DNA of 19,267 bases from Candidatus Falkowiibacteriota bacterium (GTDB taxonomy: Bacteria > Patescibacteriota > Patescibacteriia > Patescibacteriales > GWC2-42-12): assembly GCA_016208065.1 (NCBI GenBank), contig JACQYU010000035.1, positions 1 through 19,267 of the forward strand. The letters are read 5' to 3'. The notes beneath the pieces are model-generated. The model was not told the DNA's origin. It did no database searches and worked only from the letters and a program-made list of their open reading frames with translations. The position numbers and the translations under genes were made by a program. Positions 6,563-15,200 of the stretch are shown in pieces; the stretch's first letter is position 1, and each line of letters opens with the position of its first letter.

Positions 6563-9500
6563 ATGAAACTAAAATTATTTTGTTTACTGGCCGTATTAGC
6601 GCTCTTTCCAAGCGGCAAAATCCTAGCTACAGGCTGGGAAGTGTCATTTGGCGATGAAGTAAAAGCCCAAAGCTGGAATGAAATTCATTTTGTTTATAGG
6701 GTGGGACCGGAAGGTTTGCCGAATAACTCATATTTAATGTTATATCCATGCCTTCCCAATGGTCAGAATGGCAAAAAAACAATCCTGCCGGAACTGGCTA
6801 TACGACAGCAAAAGTTTCCGACTCTCAAGCGAGAGTTAATTTATATTTTGAATACGCAACAAATCCGCCGCAAAAAAAACTTATTATTAAGCTGGAAAAT
6901 AAATCGTTAGTCGAGGGTGATTTTATTGAAGTTATATGGGGCGATCAATCTTACGGAGGCCCCGGAACTCTAGCTCCGAAAGTCGGCATGGTTACATATT
7001 ATTTTCCGGATAAATATTATGCGAGCGACCAGGCTTACTGGGGGCTTGATTTGTCAAAAACACCGTCAATAAAAGTGGTAGGAAATACAGCAAAAAGATT
7101 TCATGCGGTTATTCCAATGAAAATAGGAAAAGAAGAAAATTTTGAGTTAAAACTTGCCGCCTTGGATGAATGGGGGAACGCTGATACATCCTACAAAGAA
7201 ACCGTCCATTTCAATTCTACGGATATTTCTGCGGGGCTGCCTGCTAATTACACATTTACAGAATCCGACAGAGGAGTTCATATATTTGATAATCTAACCT
7301 TTAAGGCGCAGGGGCTTCATAAAATTATGGTCGACGATGGGGAGATTTTCGGCCAAACGAATTATGCAATGGTTAAAGAGGGAGCGCCGGAGCTGAATAT
7401 CTTTTTTGGTGATACCCATGGGCACAGCTTTTTTTCGGACGGAAATTTTTTTGTCGAGGAAAGTTATACTTACGCTAGAGATGTGGCATTTCTAGATTTT
7501 GCCTCCATTACTGATCACGAAGATGGATACTATGGAGCGACAGGCCGAATTTTTCCTTTGGAAAATTGGCAAATGCTTAAGGATACGGCGGAAGAGTTTT
7601 ATAATCCTGGTAAATTTATGACATTCGTCGCTTCTGAAGAGTCGGCCCTGAAAAAAACCCTAAGCGGCCATAAAAATATTTATTATCTTTATAACAATGA
7701 AGATGCCGTTATCCATACAATGGATAATCCCATAGAATTATGGATGGCTCTAAGAGGGACAAAAGCGATAACCATCCCGCATCATACGGCGGCTTCTTTT
7801 GGTGTTGGAGATTTTGATAAATTTGATGCTGAATTTGAGCGCCTGGTTGAAGTCTATTCTATGCATGGATCTTCTGAATATTATGGAAATTCTTTTCCGC
7901 TTTATAGCGCGGCTGATCCTTATGCGGGTAAATATGTACAAGATGCTTTAGGCCCTAAAAAACGCCGCATGGGAATTATCGCCAGCAGCGACACCCATTT
8001 CTCGCCGCTTGGAAGCCTAATTCCTTCAACGGAACATTACGTCATAAAATATGGGACGGGACTAGCGGCCATTTTTGCCTCTGATTTAAACCGGCAGAAA
8101 GTTTTTGATGGGATGTATGATCGGCATACCTATGGGACATCCGGAGAGAGAATATTTTTGGAATTCCAAATGGACAGCCACCTAATGGGAGAGGAATATT
8201 CAATTGAAGCTAATCCCAAGATTAATGTGGTTGCCGCGGGGACAAAATTGTTAAAAAAAATAGAAATCCTAAAATACTCCGATAGCCAGGGATGGCAGAC
8301 TATTCATACGGTTGATCCTAATTCAGAAGTTGCAATATTTGAATATACCGATTCCAATTTTGTTGATGACAGCCTTTACTATATTCGTGTCACGCAAGCA
8401 GATCAGGAAATGGCATGGTCCAGTCCAATTTGGGTAGAAAAACTGCAGGAGAATGAAATTCCTCATGATCAAATGAGTATTGTTTATGCGGATAGTGAAG
8501 AATTAATCAAAACATATCATCCGGCGACATTAGCTATTGATGGAGACAAAAATTCTTTCTGGCATACGCAATGGTATTCGGCTAATCCGATTCATCCGCA
8601 CGAAATTCAAATTGACTTAAAAAACATCTATGAATTATCTCAATTAAGTTATCTTCCGCGGCAGGACGGCAGCACTAATGGAAGAATTAAAAATTATGAA
8701 TTATACGTAAGCGCCGACGGGCAAACTTGGGAAAAAATCAACAACGGCTCTTTCATTAATTCAATGGCGGAACAAACAATTAATATCGCCAATATTCCGG
8801 CGAAATATGTTCGTTTAGTTGCTTTAAATGAAGTCTTGGGAAATCCATGGACATCAATTGCTGAAATTTCATTAAAAGGGACTCTTTCGATCCCTATGCC
8901 GCCCGATACGGCTCCTCCCGGCATACCATTACAACTTAGCGCTAGTATTGTCTCCTGCAATCAAATTAATTTATCTTGGCAGGCTTCCACTGATAATGTG
9001 GGCGTGGTTGGATATAAAGTTTTCCGCGATGGCGCGCAAATTGCAACAACCGAACAAACCGGTTATTCCGATGCCGGGTTAACTGGTTCAACGCAGTATA
9101 GCTACAGCGTCTTAGCCTATGACGCGGCCGGCAATGAATCGGAAGCATGCGAAGCAATCATCGCTGAGACTTCGGCGGCGCCATTTTGTGGCGACGGGAC
9201 GTGCAACGCGCAGGAGACCTGTTCATCCTGCTTGGAAGATTGTGGAGTTTGCCCTGCTAATCCCGTTGAAATTTCTAAAACCGGCTGGAGTTTAAAGTAT
9301 GTGGATAGCCAGGAAATGACAGGCACGAATGGACGCGCGGCTTATGCTTTTGATAACAATCCAAATACAATTTGGCATACGGAATGGGCTTTAACTAACC
9401 CGGACCCAAGCCACCCTCATGAAATTCAAATTGATTTGGGGGCGCAATATCAACTCACGCAAATGCGCTATCTGCCGCGCCCAGGCGTTTATCTAAATGG

Positions 9501-9714
9501 AACAATTAAGGACTACGAATTTTATGTTAGCCTGGATGGAAATAATTGGACTAAAATTATGTCTGGTACATGGGCTGTTAATCAATTGGAAAAAACGGTC
9601 GATTTTAATTCCGCTCAAGCGCGCTATATCCGTTTGCGCGCCCTAAGCGAAGCCTATGGCAATCCGTGGACTAGCGCGGCGGAGATTAGTTTGAAAGGGT
9701 ATGAAATTAATTAA
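6563..9714 (+). pseudogene. Secreted DUF3604/PHP-like hydrolase with discoidin-Fn3-discoidin tail, frameshifted near the N-terminus
   Basis: The gene starts at ATG 6563 with a signal peptide (MKLKLFCLLAVLALF..ATGW). Near 6740-6750 the reading must slip by one base, from NNSYLMLYP into PSQWSEWQKNNPAGTGY, and then stays open to 9714. Restored, it would have about 1050 residues. The catalytic region fits DUF3604, a PHP-like metal-dependent hydrolase family. It has GDTHGHSFFSDG (7408-7443), ITDHE (about 7507-7521), IPHHTA (7774-7791) and SSDTH (about 7984-7998), all with metal-ligand His and Asp in place. It is followed by a discoidin (F5/8C) domain (about 8485-8880), an Fn3 domain (8911-9175), a six-Cys knot (CGDGTCNAQETCSSCLEDCGVC) and a second discoidin domain (about 9280-9711). 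The discoidin copies share HPHEIQIDL and NPWTS.AEISLKG. Discoidins usually bind glycans, so a surface or secreted enzyme acting on glycoconjugates is plausible. The substrate is unknown. The frameshift may be real or a read error. Confidence 0.75.
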
Positions 9715-9818
9715 ATCTAAAAATCATGCGGGAATCGAAATATATATTGAAACGCTTGGCAAAAAGTACGGTGAGTGAATATAAATTTTTTTCCGTTTGC
9801 TTATCCATAGAATAGATT

Positions 9819-9866
9819 TGTCATGCCGGGCCTGCCTGCCGGCAGGCAGGCTTGATCCGGCATCCA
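9819..9866. repeat. GTCAT palindromic element with a perfect 22-bp core palindrome
   Basis: The core 9830-9851 is an exact palindrome with half-site GCCTGCCTGCC. Outer arms ATGCCGG (9823-9829) and CCGGCAT (9857-9863) also pair. The element occupies the position held by the shorter element at 6151-6177 in the left repeat copy. It could act as an mRNA-stabilising or bidirectional terminator hairpin. Confidence 0.8.
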
Positions 9867-9899
9867 TTTCCTATTTATTATCTTTACCGTTTCTTAACC

Positions 9900-9933
9900 A
9901 AAAAGAAAAGGGCGGAACTGAATAGTCCGCCCT
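9900..9933 (-). terminator. Rho-independent terminator of purM
   Basis: On the minus strand the stem GGGCGG-ACT pairs with AGT-CCGCCC (9932..9910, one bulged base) around a short ATTC loop. It is followed by TTTTCTTTTT (9909..9900). It lies about 20 nt after the purM stop codon. A decayed copy exists at about 6217-6250. Confidence 0.8.
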
Positions 9934-9953
9934 GTATTTAACATAAAAAATAT

Positions 9954-11141
9954 TTAATAATACATAAAGTCGCCGAATTGGGTTCGTAAGATTACGCTAT
10001 TTTTCTCAGCGAGGTTTTTTACGCACTTGCCCAGATGAAATAATTTAACCCCAGTAGCCATACTGGCAAATTTAAGCGCCGCCTTGAATTCAGCGCTATA
10101 CGAGCCAACCACGTCGATGCCCACGCCGCAATTAAAATCTTTATACATGTCTCTCCAACTTTCTCCGGATTCAGCTTGGATCAAGTGAAAAATCGGCGGC
10201 GGATCAGGCATAGTCTTTACATATAAAATGCCTTGGCCAACATGAGCGATTTTAGTAGCTCCGCCTCCTGTATTCAGGCTGATGCCGTGAAGCATATGAA
10301 AAATTTTTCTGTTCTTCAGCTCTTGAATCAGCAACCGGATTAAAATCGCCCATTGCCTGGTTGGCGACAGCAGTGCCTGGCTGACCGTTATGCCGCCGAG
10401 CGCGTCAGGCTTATCTGCCGGAGCAAAACGAGCTTGATACTTGCCATTATTTCTGACAAGAAACGGGTATTTCAACCCGTAATACTCCTGCATTAAACAA
10501 GTTCTGGCCAGAGTAAGCCCGTTGGCCATTATACCGGAATTGGGAAACGACTCCCAGCTAGCTTGGCCGTCCGAGGCAAAACCGTAAATTTGATCACCCG
10601 GCTGAACGTTGCCGGTAACAAGTTCGCAATCATAACCCTCGGCGAAAACACCAACGTCATACACAACCGAATTTACCTGATCGGGCAAATCAGCGGTTTC
10701 GCCGCCCAGAAAAAAAATCTGTTTAAAACCGCAAGATTCATAAAGCTTAAGCAGGCCTTCAACTCGCAAAGCAATTTGCCTCATAATCAAATCTTTAGGC
10801 GCGTTCTTGGCGTTGATGTTAATAATTTGGTTGATAATCCAACGGCCGAAAACAAAACCGCTGGCCGCAACGTCTCCCGAGTTCATGGAAAAAGCATCAT
10901 CCACCGCTCCCTGGAAAATTTGCTCATCTCCGATTTCAAGGTAATGAAGCAGCCGTTGGACCATTTTACTGCCGTCGCCGTCAGCATGCATCGTAAATAC
11001 CTTGCCCGTAGCTCCCGTACCGCGTACGATATTAACGAAAGCGCCGGGAAAATCATTTTTAACAATTTTACCAAAGATTTCCCGAACGCTTCGCTTGTCC
11101 GGATCTACGCCCAATTCCTCATACTTGCTTTTTTCAGCCAT
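9954..11141 (-). CDS. purM: Phosphoribosylformylglycinamidine cyclo-ligase (AIR synthetase), divergent
   Basis: PurM closes the imidazole ring of FGAM with ATP to give AIR, step five of de novo purine synthesis. The 395-residue protein keeps the family order: YEELGVDPDKRSVREIFG at the start, MHADGDGSKM (about 51-60, matching GTDGVGTK), DDAFSMNSGD (81-90), FFLGGETADLPD (143-154), GDQIYGFASDGQASWESFPNSGIMANGL (about 182-209), SPTRQWA, HGISLNTGGGATKI (285-298), and PPPIFHLIQ..DMYKDFNCGVGIDV (about 314-344). It is about 50 residues longer than the E. coli enzyme, and several loops differ, notably the acidic ND segment and the GGG loop. It is thus a divergent form, and a related PurM-like activity is possible. 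A strong Shine-Dalgarno (AAAGGAGAA) sits upstream of ATG 11141. It lies 48 nt after the small helical gene and ends in its own terminator. Confidence 0.85.
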   Translation of the reverse strand: MAEKSKYEELGVDPDKRSVREIFGKIVKNDFPGAFVNIVRGTGATGKVFTMHADGDGSKMVQRLLHYLEIGDEQIFQGAVDDAFSMNSGDVAASGFVFGRWIINQIININAKNAPKDLIMRQIALRVEGLLKLYESCGFKQIFFLGGETADLPDQVNSVVYDVGVFAEGYDCELVTGNVQPGDQIYGFASDGQASWESFPNSGIMANGLTLARTCLMQEYYGLKYPFLVRNNGKYQARFAPADKPDALGGITVSQALLSPTRQWAILIRLLIQELKNRKIFHMLHGISLNTGGGATKIAHVGQGILYVKTMPDPPPIFHLIQAESGESWRDMYKDFNCGVGIDVVGSYSAEFKAALKFASMATGVKLFHLGKCVKNLAEKNSVILRTQFGDFMYY

Positions 11142-11189
11142 TGTTTTCTCCTTTCATAATAAATATAATAAAAACAGAAAAATCCTCCT

Positions 11190-11537
11190 TTAGGCTCGTA
11201 CCCTGGGATCGTCCAAGGCAATTAGCCGTGATTTTGCGTCGCCCATTAATTTTTTTATTTTGGCAAGCGTTTTGGCAACCGAAAAATCACCGGATTCATC
11301 AAGTAAAGCTTTTGTTTGCTCGCTCCATTTTGTAGCTGAATTTTTTAATTCTTCGGCCGTAACCGAAAGCCGGAAATTAAAATCTTCTGCCTCTATCTCT
11401 TCAAAATATTTTAGTAAAGAGTTTACGGAATTTTTTTGCCTGTTTGTTTGCCCCAATATTCCTTCAAGAAAAAAAACAAGGCTCTTTAATTCCCTATAAG
11501 ACTGATAGATAACATCTTCTTCCTTCATTTCTTTCAT
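11190..11537 (-). CDS. Small all-helical hypothetical protein
   Basis: This 115-residue protein is predicted to be almost entirely helical and charged (YRELKSLVFFLEGILGQTNRQK, LLKYFEEIEAEDFNF, TAEELKNSATKWSEQTKALLD, VAKTLAKIKKLMGDAKSRLIAL). No signal peptide, membrane segment or cysteine is present. A clear ribosome site (GAGGGAGG) lies 7 nt upstream of ATG 11537. A second ATG at codon 4 is less well spaced. It precedes purM by 48 nt on the same strand and probably shares its transcript. I do not recognise the family. A structural or accessory protein for nucleotide metabolism would be only a guess from position. Confidence 0.7.
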   Translation of the reverse strand: MKEMKEEDVIYQSYRELKSLVFFLEGILGQTNRQKNSVNSLLKYFEEIEAEDFNFRLSVTAEELKNSATKWSEQTKALLDESGDFSVAKTLAKIKKLMGDAKSRLIALDDPRVRA

Positions 11538-11620
11538 TATATGCCTCCCTCTTAAAGCAGTGATGTTTATTTTCGGTTTATATATTTTCCAGATTTATCA
11601 TCCGGTTGTTAAAGTGCGTT

Positions 11621-11670
11621 ATATATAAAAAAACTAACCCCTTTGTCTCCTTAAAAAGTTAGTTTTATAT
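11621..11670 (-). terminator. Long hairpin with T-run, probable recQ terminator or leader structure
   Basis: On the minus strand AAAACTAAC (11669..11661) pairs with GTTAGTTTT (11638..11630) and is followed by T-rich sequence (TTTATATAT). The 22-nt loop contains AAGGAGAC. It lies about 200 nt after the recQ stop and about 85 nt upstream of the helical gene at 11537. It may be the end of the recQ transcript or an attenuator-like leader of the next one. Confidence 0.5.
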
Positions 11671-11710
11671 CTAAAATTTACCTAAATTAAGTCAAAAAGT
11701 CAAATCTGGC

Positions 11711-11836
11711 CCGTCATTGTGAGAAGCAATATTATATTGTCATTCTGGAGGAAGCGCTAGCGACCGATAGAATCTCGCAAAAAGCGCATTAACGATGAGA
11801 TGCTATTGCTCCACTTCGTTCCGCTCCAGCATGACA
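11711..11836. repeat. Long GTCATT inverted-repeat element downstream of recQ
   Basis: The arms TGTCATTCTGGAG (11738-11750) and CTCCAGCATGACA (11824-11836) pair at 12 of 13 positions. Between them lies an internal region including GATAGAATCTCGC. A second GTCATT start lies at 11713. This subtype differs from the CCGCGG type seen elsewhere in the window, but shares the GTCATT terminus. It fills most of the gap between recQ and the hairpin, and no gene is seen in it. Confidence 0.7.
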
Positions 11837-11870
11837 AAAAAGACAGTCGCTCGCTATAACAAATCTAAAA

Positions 11871-13934
11871 TTATGTTTTACGCGCCCTTATCTTCGCCAA
11901 CACTAATTTAATTTCATCCCAGCTATATTCTTCACCCAGAACTTCGCGAATCGGCGTTAATTTTTCCGCGCCAACGGCTTTAACCGCGGCCATAATTTTT
12001 TTCTGCCGCTCCGGCTTGACCAATTTATCAATATCAACGCCCAAGCCTTTTTCCGCTAAAAAACATAAATGCCCAATAATCGTACCAACCGTTAATTCGC
12101 GAGCTTGGGCGATTTTTTCCAGGCTCATGCCTTTATTCCACAATTCCAAAGTTTCCAGTTGCGTTAATTTAGTTGATAAATTTGAAGTTTTCTTTTTGTG
12201 TTTTTCCTCAACCTGAACTTTTTCCACCTCGCCCATATTTTTTACCAGGCAATTATCGCATTTAGCGCATTTTTTGGCTTCAAGATCGCCAAAGTAATCC
12301 AAAATATATTTTTGCCGGCAGTCAAAATGATAAATATAATTTTCCATCAAGTCCAACTTGTTGTAAGCATGCTTTAATTTATACTTAAGCGCGGCGAAAT
12401 CAAGCTTAACCTCGGCGGCGGCAACCCGTTTTAATATTTTTAATTCCGTGCCCCGAAACGGCGGGATATATTCAACTAAATCCAAATCTTTTAATTTTTT
12501 AATTAAGCGCAGTAAAGTGTCTTTTTTTACTTGCAGAACATCAGCTACTTCATCTAAATTAGCATACCAGCCCGACACGAGCTCTTGTTCGTATTTATCA
12601 AACAACTTTTTAATCGTTTCGCGCTGATTTTTGTTTTTAATTAAACTTTCCACTTTTAACTTTCCACTTTTAACTTTGACATACGCCTGGCCGACGCGCT
12701 CATGCGAACGCGCAACGTAGCCTTCGCGCTCTAAAATTTTTATAGCCGTGCCAACGGCCATCTCCGGCAGCTTATCCGACAGCATGCCGGCCAGTTCGGA
12801 ATAAGTTATTAAAACCGTATCGGATTCGTAATTTTTTAAAATCTCATAAATTTCCAAAATAATTTCCGGCGGCGGATTATCACCTTTGATAAAAAATTCC
12901 TGAAGATACCGGTCGCGCGGACTATAAAGCAAGAGGCAAAAACTTTGCTGGCCGTCGCGTCCGGCCCGGCCGGCTTCCTGATAATAGGCTTCAATCGTTC
13001 CCGGCATGTCATAATGGATAACGAATCTTATGTTCCGCTTATCTATACCCAGACCGAAAGCGTTGGTAGCGACGATAACCTTGGCTTTGCCGGCCATAAA
13101 ATTTTCCTGCACCCATTTTCTGTCTTCCGCTTCCATGCCCGCGTGATAGCTGTCCGCTTCTATATTCTTAGCCAGCAGAGTTTGCATAACTTCATCGGCG
13201 CGCGAACGCGTGCCGACATAAATAATTCCCGAGCCGTCCGGCACGCTGTTAATCGCGTCTAAAATAAATTGCGGCTTGCGGCTATCCTGGGTATTAATTA
13301 CGCCAAATTGTAAATTCGGCCGGGCAAACCCGGTAATCACCATAGCCGGATTAATTAGGCCAAGCTGTTTAATAATATCTTCGCGCACTTCCAAGGTGGC
13401 CGTAGCGGTTAAAGCTACAACCGCGGGACCGCCCAATATTTCAATGGCGCTTTTTAATTTTATGTAGCTGGGACGAAAATCATGCCCCCATTGGCTAATG
13501 CAGTGCGCTTCATCAACCGCGAATAAGCTTACTTTTATTTCTTTTAAAGCCGCCATAAATTCCGCGCTGTAAAATCTTTCCGGCGCGATGTAAAGCAGTT
13601 TGTATTGCCCTTGTTTGACGGCTTCCAGCCTTGCCGCGGTTTCGGTCTGGCTAATGGAAGAATTAATAAACGTAGCCGGTATACCGACTTTATTTAAGCC
13701 GTCAACCTGATCTTTCATTAAAGCGATTAAAGGCGAAATTACCAGCGTCACGCCGTCCAATACAAGCGCTGGCAATTGATAACATAACGACTTGCCGCCG
13801 CCGGTCGGCATAATCACCACGGTTGAAACGCCTGACAAAATATTATCAATTACTTTTTCCTGCCCCGGCCGAAACGAATTAAAGCCGTAATGTATTTTTA
13901 AAAGCTCTAAAAGCTCTTGTTTTTTATTATTCAT
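11871..13934 (-). CDS. recQ: ATP-dependent DNA helicase RecQ
   Basis: RecQ is a 3'-to-5' helicase that acts in recombination and repair of stalled forks. From ATG 13934 the protein has 687 residues. A TTG at 13946 would add four and has no better ribosome site. Seen in order are the Q motif FRPGQ (21-25), Walker A MPTGGGKS (42-49), [15 protein letters not shown] (141-155), the SAT-like TATATLEV, the [15 protein letters not shown] region (264-299) and motif [13 protein letters not shown] (319-329). The RecQ zinc site follows with Cys 539, 556, 559 and 562. After a lysine-rich linker the C-terminus (about 587-687) is an HTH_40-like domain ([27 protein letters not shown]), with a final helical part in place of a standard HRDC domain. 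A 14-bp minisatellite lies within the coding sequence at about residues 420-430. It stands alone, flanked by palindromic elements on both sides. Confidence 0.95.
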   Translation of the reverse strand: MNNKKQELLELLKIHYGFNSFRPGQEKVIDNILSGVSTVVIMPTGGGKSLCYQLPALVLDGVTLVISPLIALMKDQVDGLNKVGIPATFINSSISQTETAARLEAVKQGQYKLLYIAPERFYSAEFMAALKEIKVSLFAVDEAHCISQWGHDFRPSYIKLKSAIEILGGPAVVALTATATLEVREDIIKQLGLINPAMVITGFARPNLQFGVINTQDSRKPQFILDAINSVPDGSGIIYVGTRSRADEVMQTLLAKNIEADSYHAGMEAEDRKWVQENFMAGKAKVIVATNAFGLGIDKRNIRFVIHYDMPGTIEAYYQEAGRAGRDGQQSFCLLLYSPRDRYLQEFFIKGDNPPPEIILEIYEILKNYESDTVLITYSELAGMLSDKLPEMAVGTAIKILEREGYVARSHERVGQAYVKVKSGKLKVESLIKNKNQRETIKKLFDKYEQELVSGWYANLDEVADVLQVKKDTLLRLIKKLKDLDLVEYIPPFRGTELKILKRVAAAEVKLDFAALKYKLKHAYNKLDLMENYIYHFDCRQKYILDYFGDLEAKKCAKCDNCLVKNMGEVEKVQVEEKHKKKTSNLSTKLTQLETLELWNKGMSLEKIAQARELTVGTIIGHLCFLAEKGLGVDIDKLVKPERQKKIMAAVKAVGAEKLTPIREVLGEEYSWDEIKLVLAKIRARKT
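12644..12677. repeat. 14-bp minisatellite (2.4 copies) inside recQ
   Basis: AACTTTCCACTTTT occurs at 12644-12657 and 12658-12671, followed by AACTTT. It encodes [10 protein letters not shown] on the minus strand, between the winged-helix parts of RecQ. The unit is not a multiple of three, so gain or loss of one copy would shift the frame. Confidence 0.85.
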
Positions 13935-13954
13935 ACAAATTCCCAAAAATATTC

Positions 13955-13983
13955 GTCATTGCGGGCTTGACCCGCAATCCAGT
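13955..13983. repeat. Short GTCATT palindrome upstream of recQ
   Basis: The arms ATTGCGGG and CCCGCAAT form an 8-bp stem around CTTGA, flanked by GTC and CCAG. This is the canonical intergenic form of the family in this window. It lies 20 nt upstream of the recQ start. The rest of the 13984-14105 gap is AT-rich with no recognised gene. Confidence 0.8.
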
Positions 13984-14105
13984 TCCTTATATTTTTAAAC
14001 TATAGCCTTTTCTTGACTTATCAGACAAATTAAACTAACTTAAGATTAACATAACCAAAAAATTAAAACAAAAATCGCCAATATAGTGATCTTTAATAAC
14101 TTATA

Positions 14106-14113
14106 AGGAGGTG
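14106..14113 (+). promoter_or_regulatory. Consensus Shine-Dalgarno that fixes a TTG start
   Basis: AGGAGGTG ends 4 nt before TTG 14118 and pairs fully with the anti-Shine-Dalgarno. It identifies TTG as the real start of the dihydroorotase gene, since no ATG lies nearby in frame and the protein aligns from its first residues. Confidence 0.8.
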
Positions 14114-14117
14114 CGCC

Positions 14118-15200
14118 TTGAAAACAACAAAATTTCGGATACCGCGAGTTATTTTTGACATGCATGTTCATGGAAGGGGTTTTTATCAATACAGAAAGAC
14201 AACTATTGATCAAGTTATGAAAGAAGCCGCGAATGGTTTAATTAATATTTCAGCTTTTATGCCGAATACCATTCCGGCAATAATTGACGATATTTATCTT
14301 GAATATTATTTTTGTCTGGCCGAGGAGTCAAGAAGGATAAATAAAAATAAATTTAAGCAGTATATTTGGTTTGGCGTAACGGACGAAAATATAATATATT
14401 GCGAGCATGCCCTAGAAAAAGATTATGTTATTGGTTTAAAAATTTATCCTTTAGCCCCGGACGGCCAAGGTGTGACCACCGGCGTTATTGGAGTAATACA
14501 TGACAGCACGATAGTAAAGGCCATGATGCTGGCAAGAAAACAAGATAAAGTCCTTGCCGCGCATTGTGATGATCCGATAATTATTGCTCAATCCAAAGGC
14601 AATCCGATTGAAGCTGAAACCGAGTACGTAAAAAAGATACTCAAATTGGCCGAACAAGTGCCTGGCGTTAAAATTATGATTTGCCATGTTTCCTGCAGGC
14701 AAAGCGCCGAGTTAATTCTTGAAGCCCAAGCCAAGGGCATAGATGTCGTGATTGAACTTTGTCCGCAGTATCTCTGGTTTGATAATGAGGGCACTAACTG
14801 GAATCTGAATTTAAATCCAATTTTCTACTATTGCTTTAATAATTTGCGCGGTTCTGAACACAGAAAATTTTTAATCGAACTTTTAACTTCCGATAATCAG
14901 TCAATTTTAATCGATTCTGATTCGGCTTGCCACACCAGGGAGGAAAAACTGCAAAGCAAACCGGGCGGTATCCCATCTAATCAGGAATTAGTGCCGACAA
15001 TTATTACTTTAGCGATAAAACATGGAATTGCCGAAGCCAGAGTGGCTCAATTACTTTCCTTTAACCACTCTACATTTTTCAATATTCCGGCGCCAAAAGA
15101 ACTTGTGGAATATGAATGGGAATTGAAGGAAGACCACCTGCTCTACAAGCTTCAGCGCTATCAATTCCTCCCATCCCGATTACAGGCACGCCCGTATTAG
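14118..15200 (+). CDS. pyrC: Dihydroorotase, 3' end chimeric
   Basis: Dihydroorotase interconverts carbamoyl-aspartate and dihydroorotate, pyrimidine step three. The 360-residue frame matches the E. coli PyrC type. Metal ligands are His16 and His18 (DMHVHGRG, same numbering as E. coli), the carboxylated Lys in GLKIYP (108), His149 (AAHCDD), His190 (ICHVS) and Asp268 (SDSACH). MPNTIPA gives the substrate-binding Asn. The homologous part runs to about NIPAPKELVEYEWELKEDHLLYKL. The last fifteen residues (QRYQFLPSRLQARPY) are antisense to the pyrD part of the opposing gene, so the true C-terminus is probably replaced, though only a short tail seems missing and the active site is complete. Translation begins at TTG with a perfect Shine-Dalgarno. 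The enzyme precedes the dihydroorotate dehydrogenase encoded convergently beside it. Confidence 0.88.
   Translation: MKTTKFRIPRVIFDMHVHGRGFYQYRKTTIDQVMKEAANGLINISAFMPNTIPAIIDDIYLEYYFCLAEESRRINKNKFKQYIWFGVTDENIIYCEHALEKDYVIGLKIYPLAPDGQGVTTGVIGVIHDSTIVKAMMLARKQDKVLAAHCDDPIIIAQSKGNPIEAETEYVKKILKLAEQVPGVKIMICHVSCRQSAELILEAQAKGIDVVIELCPQYLWFDNEGTNWNLNLNPIFYYCFNNLRGSEHRKFLIELLTSDNQSILIDSDSACHTREEKLQSKPGGIPSNQELVPTIITLAIKHGIAEARVAQLLSFNHSTFFNIPAPKELVEYEWELKEDHLLYKLQRYQFLPSRLQARPY

Larger units (their letters stand above)
9782..9957. repeat. Right copy of the ~160-bp direct repeat flanking the recJ-tail/DUF3604 segment
   Basis: This copy contains, in plus-strand order, the first nine codons of the methyltransferase (minus strand, MDKQTEKNL at 9808..9782), a palindromic element, the purM terminator and the purM stop codon. 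The methyltransferase reading breaks off exactly at 9782, where homology with the left copy ends. It is therefore the original purM-proximal side of the interrupted intergenic region. Confidence 0.8.

Noticed and set aside
10563..11159. Plus-strand open frame of 198 codons antisense to purM
   Set aside because: It lies wholly over a well-supported PurM with matching motifs and a strong ribosome site. The antisense product is low in recognisable features and has no ribosome site.
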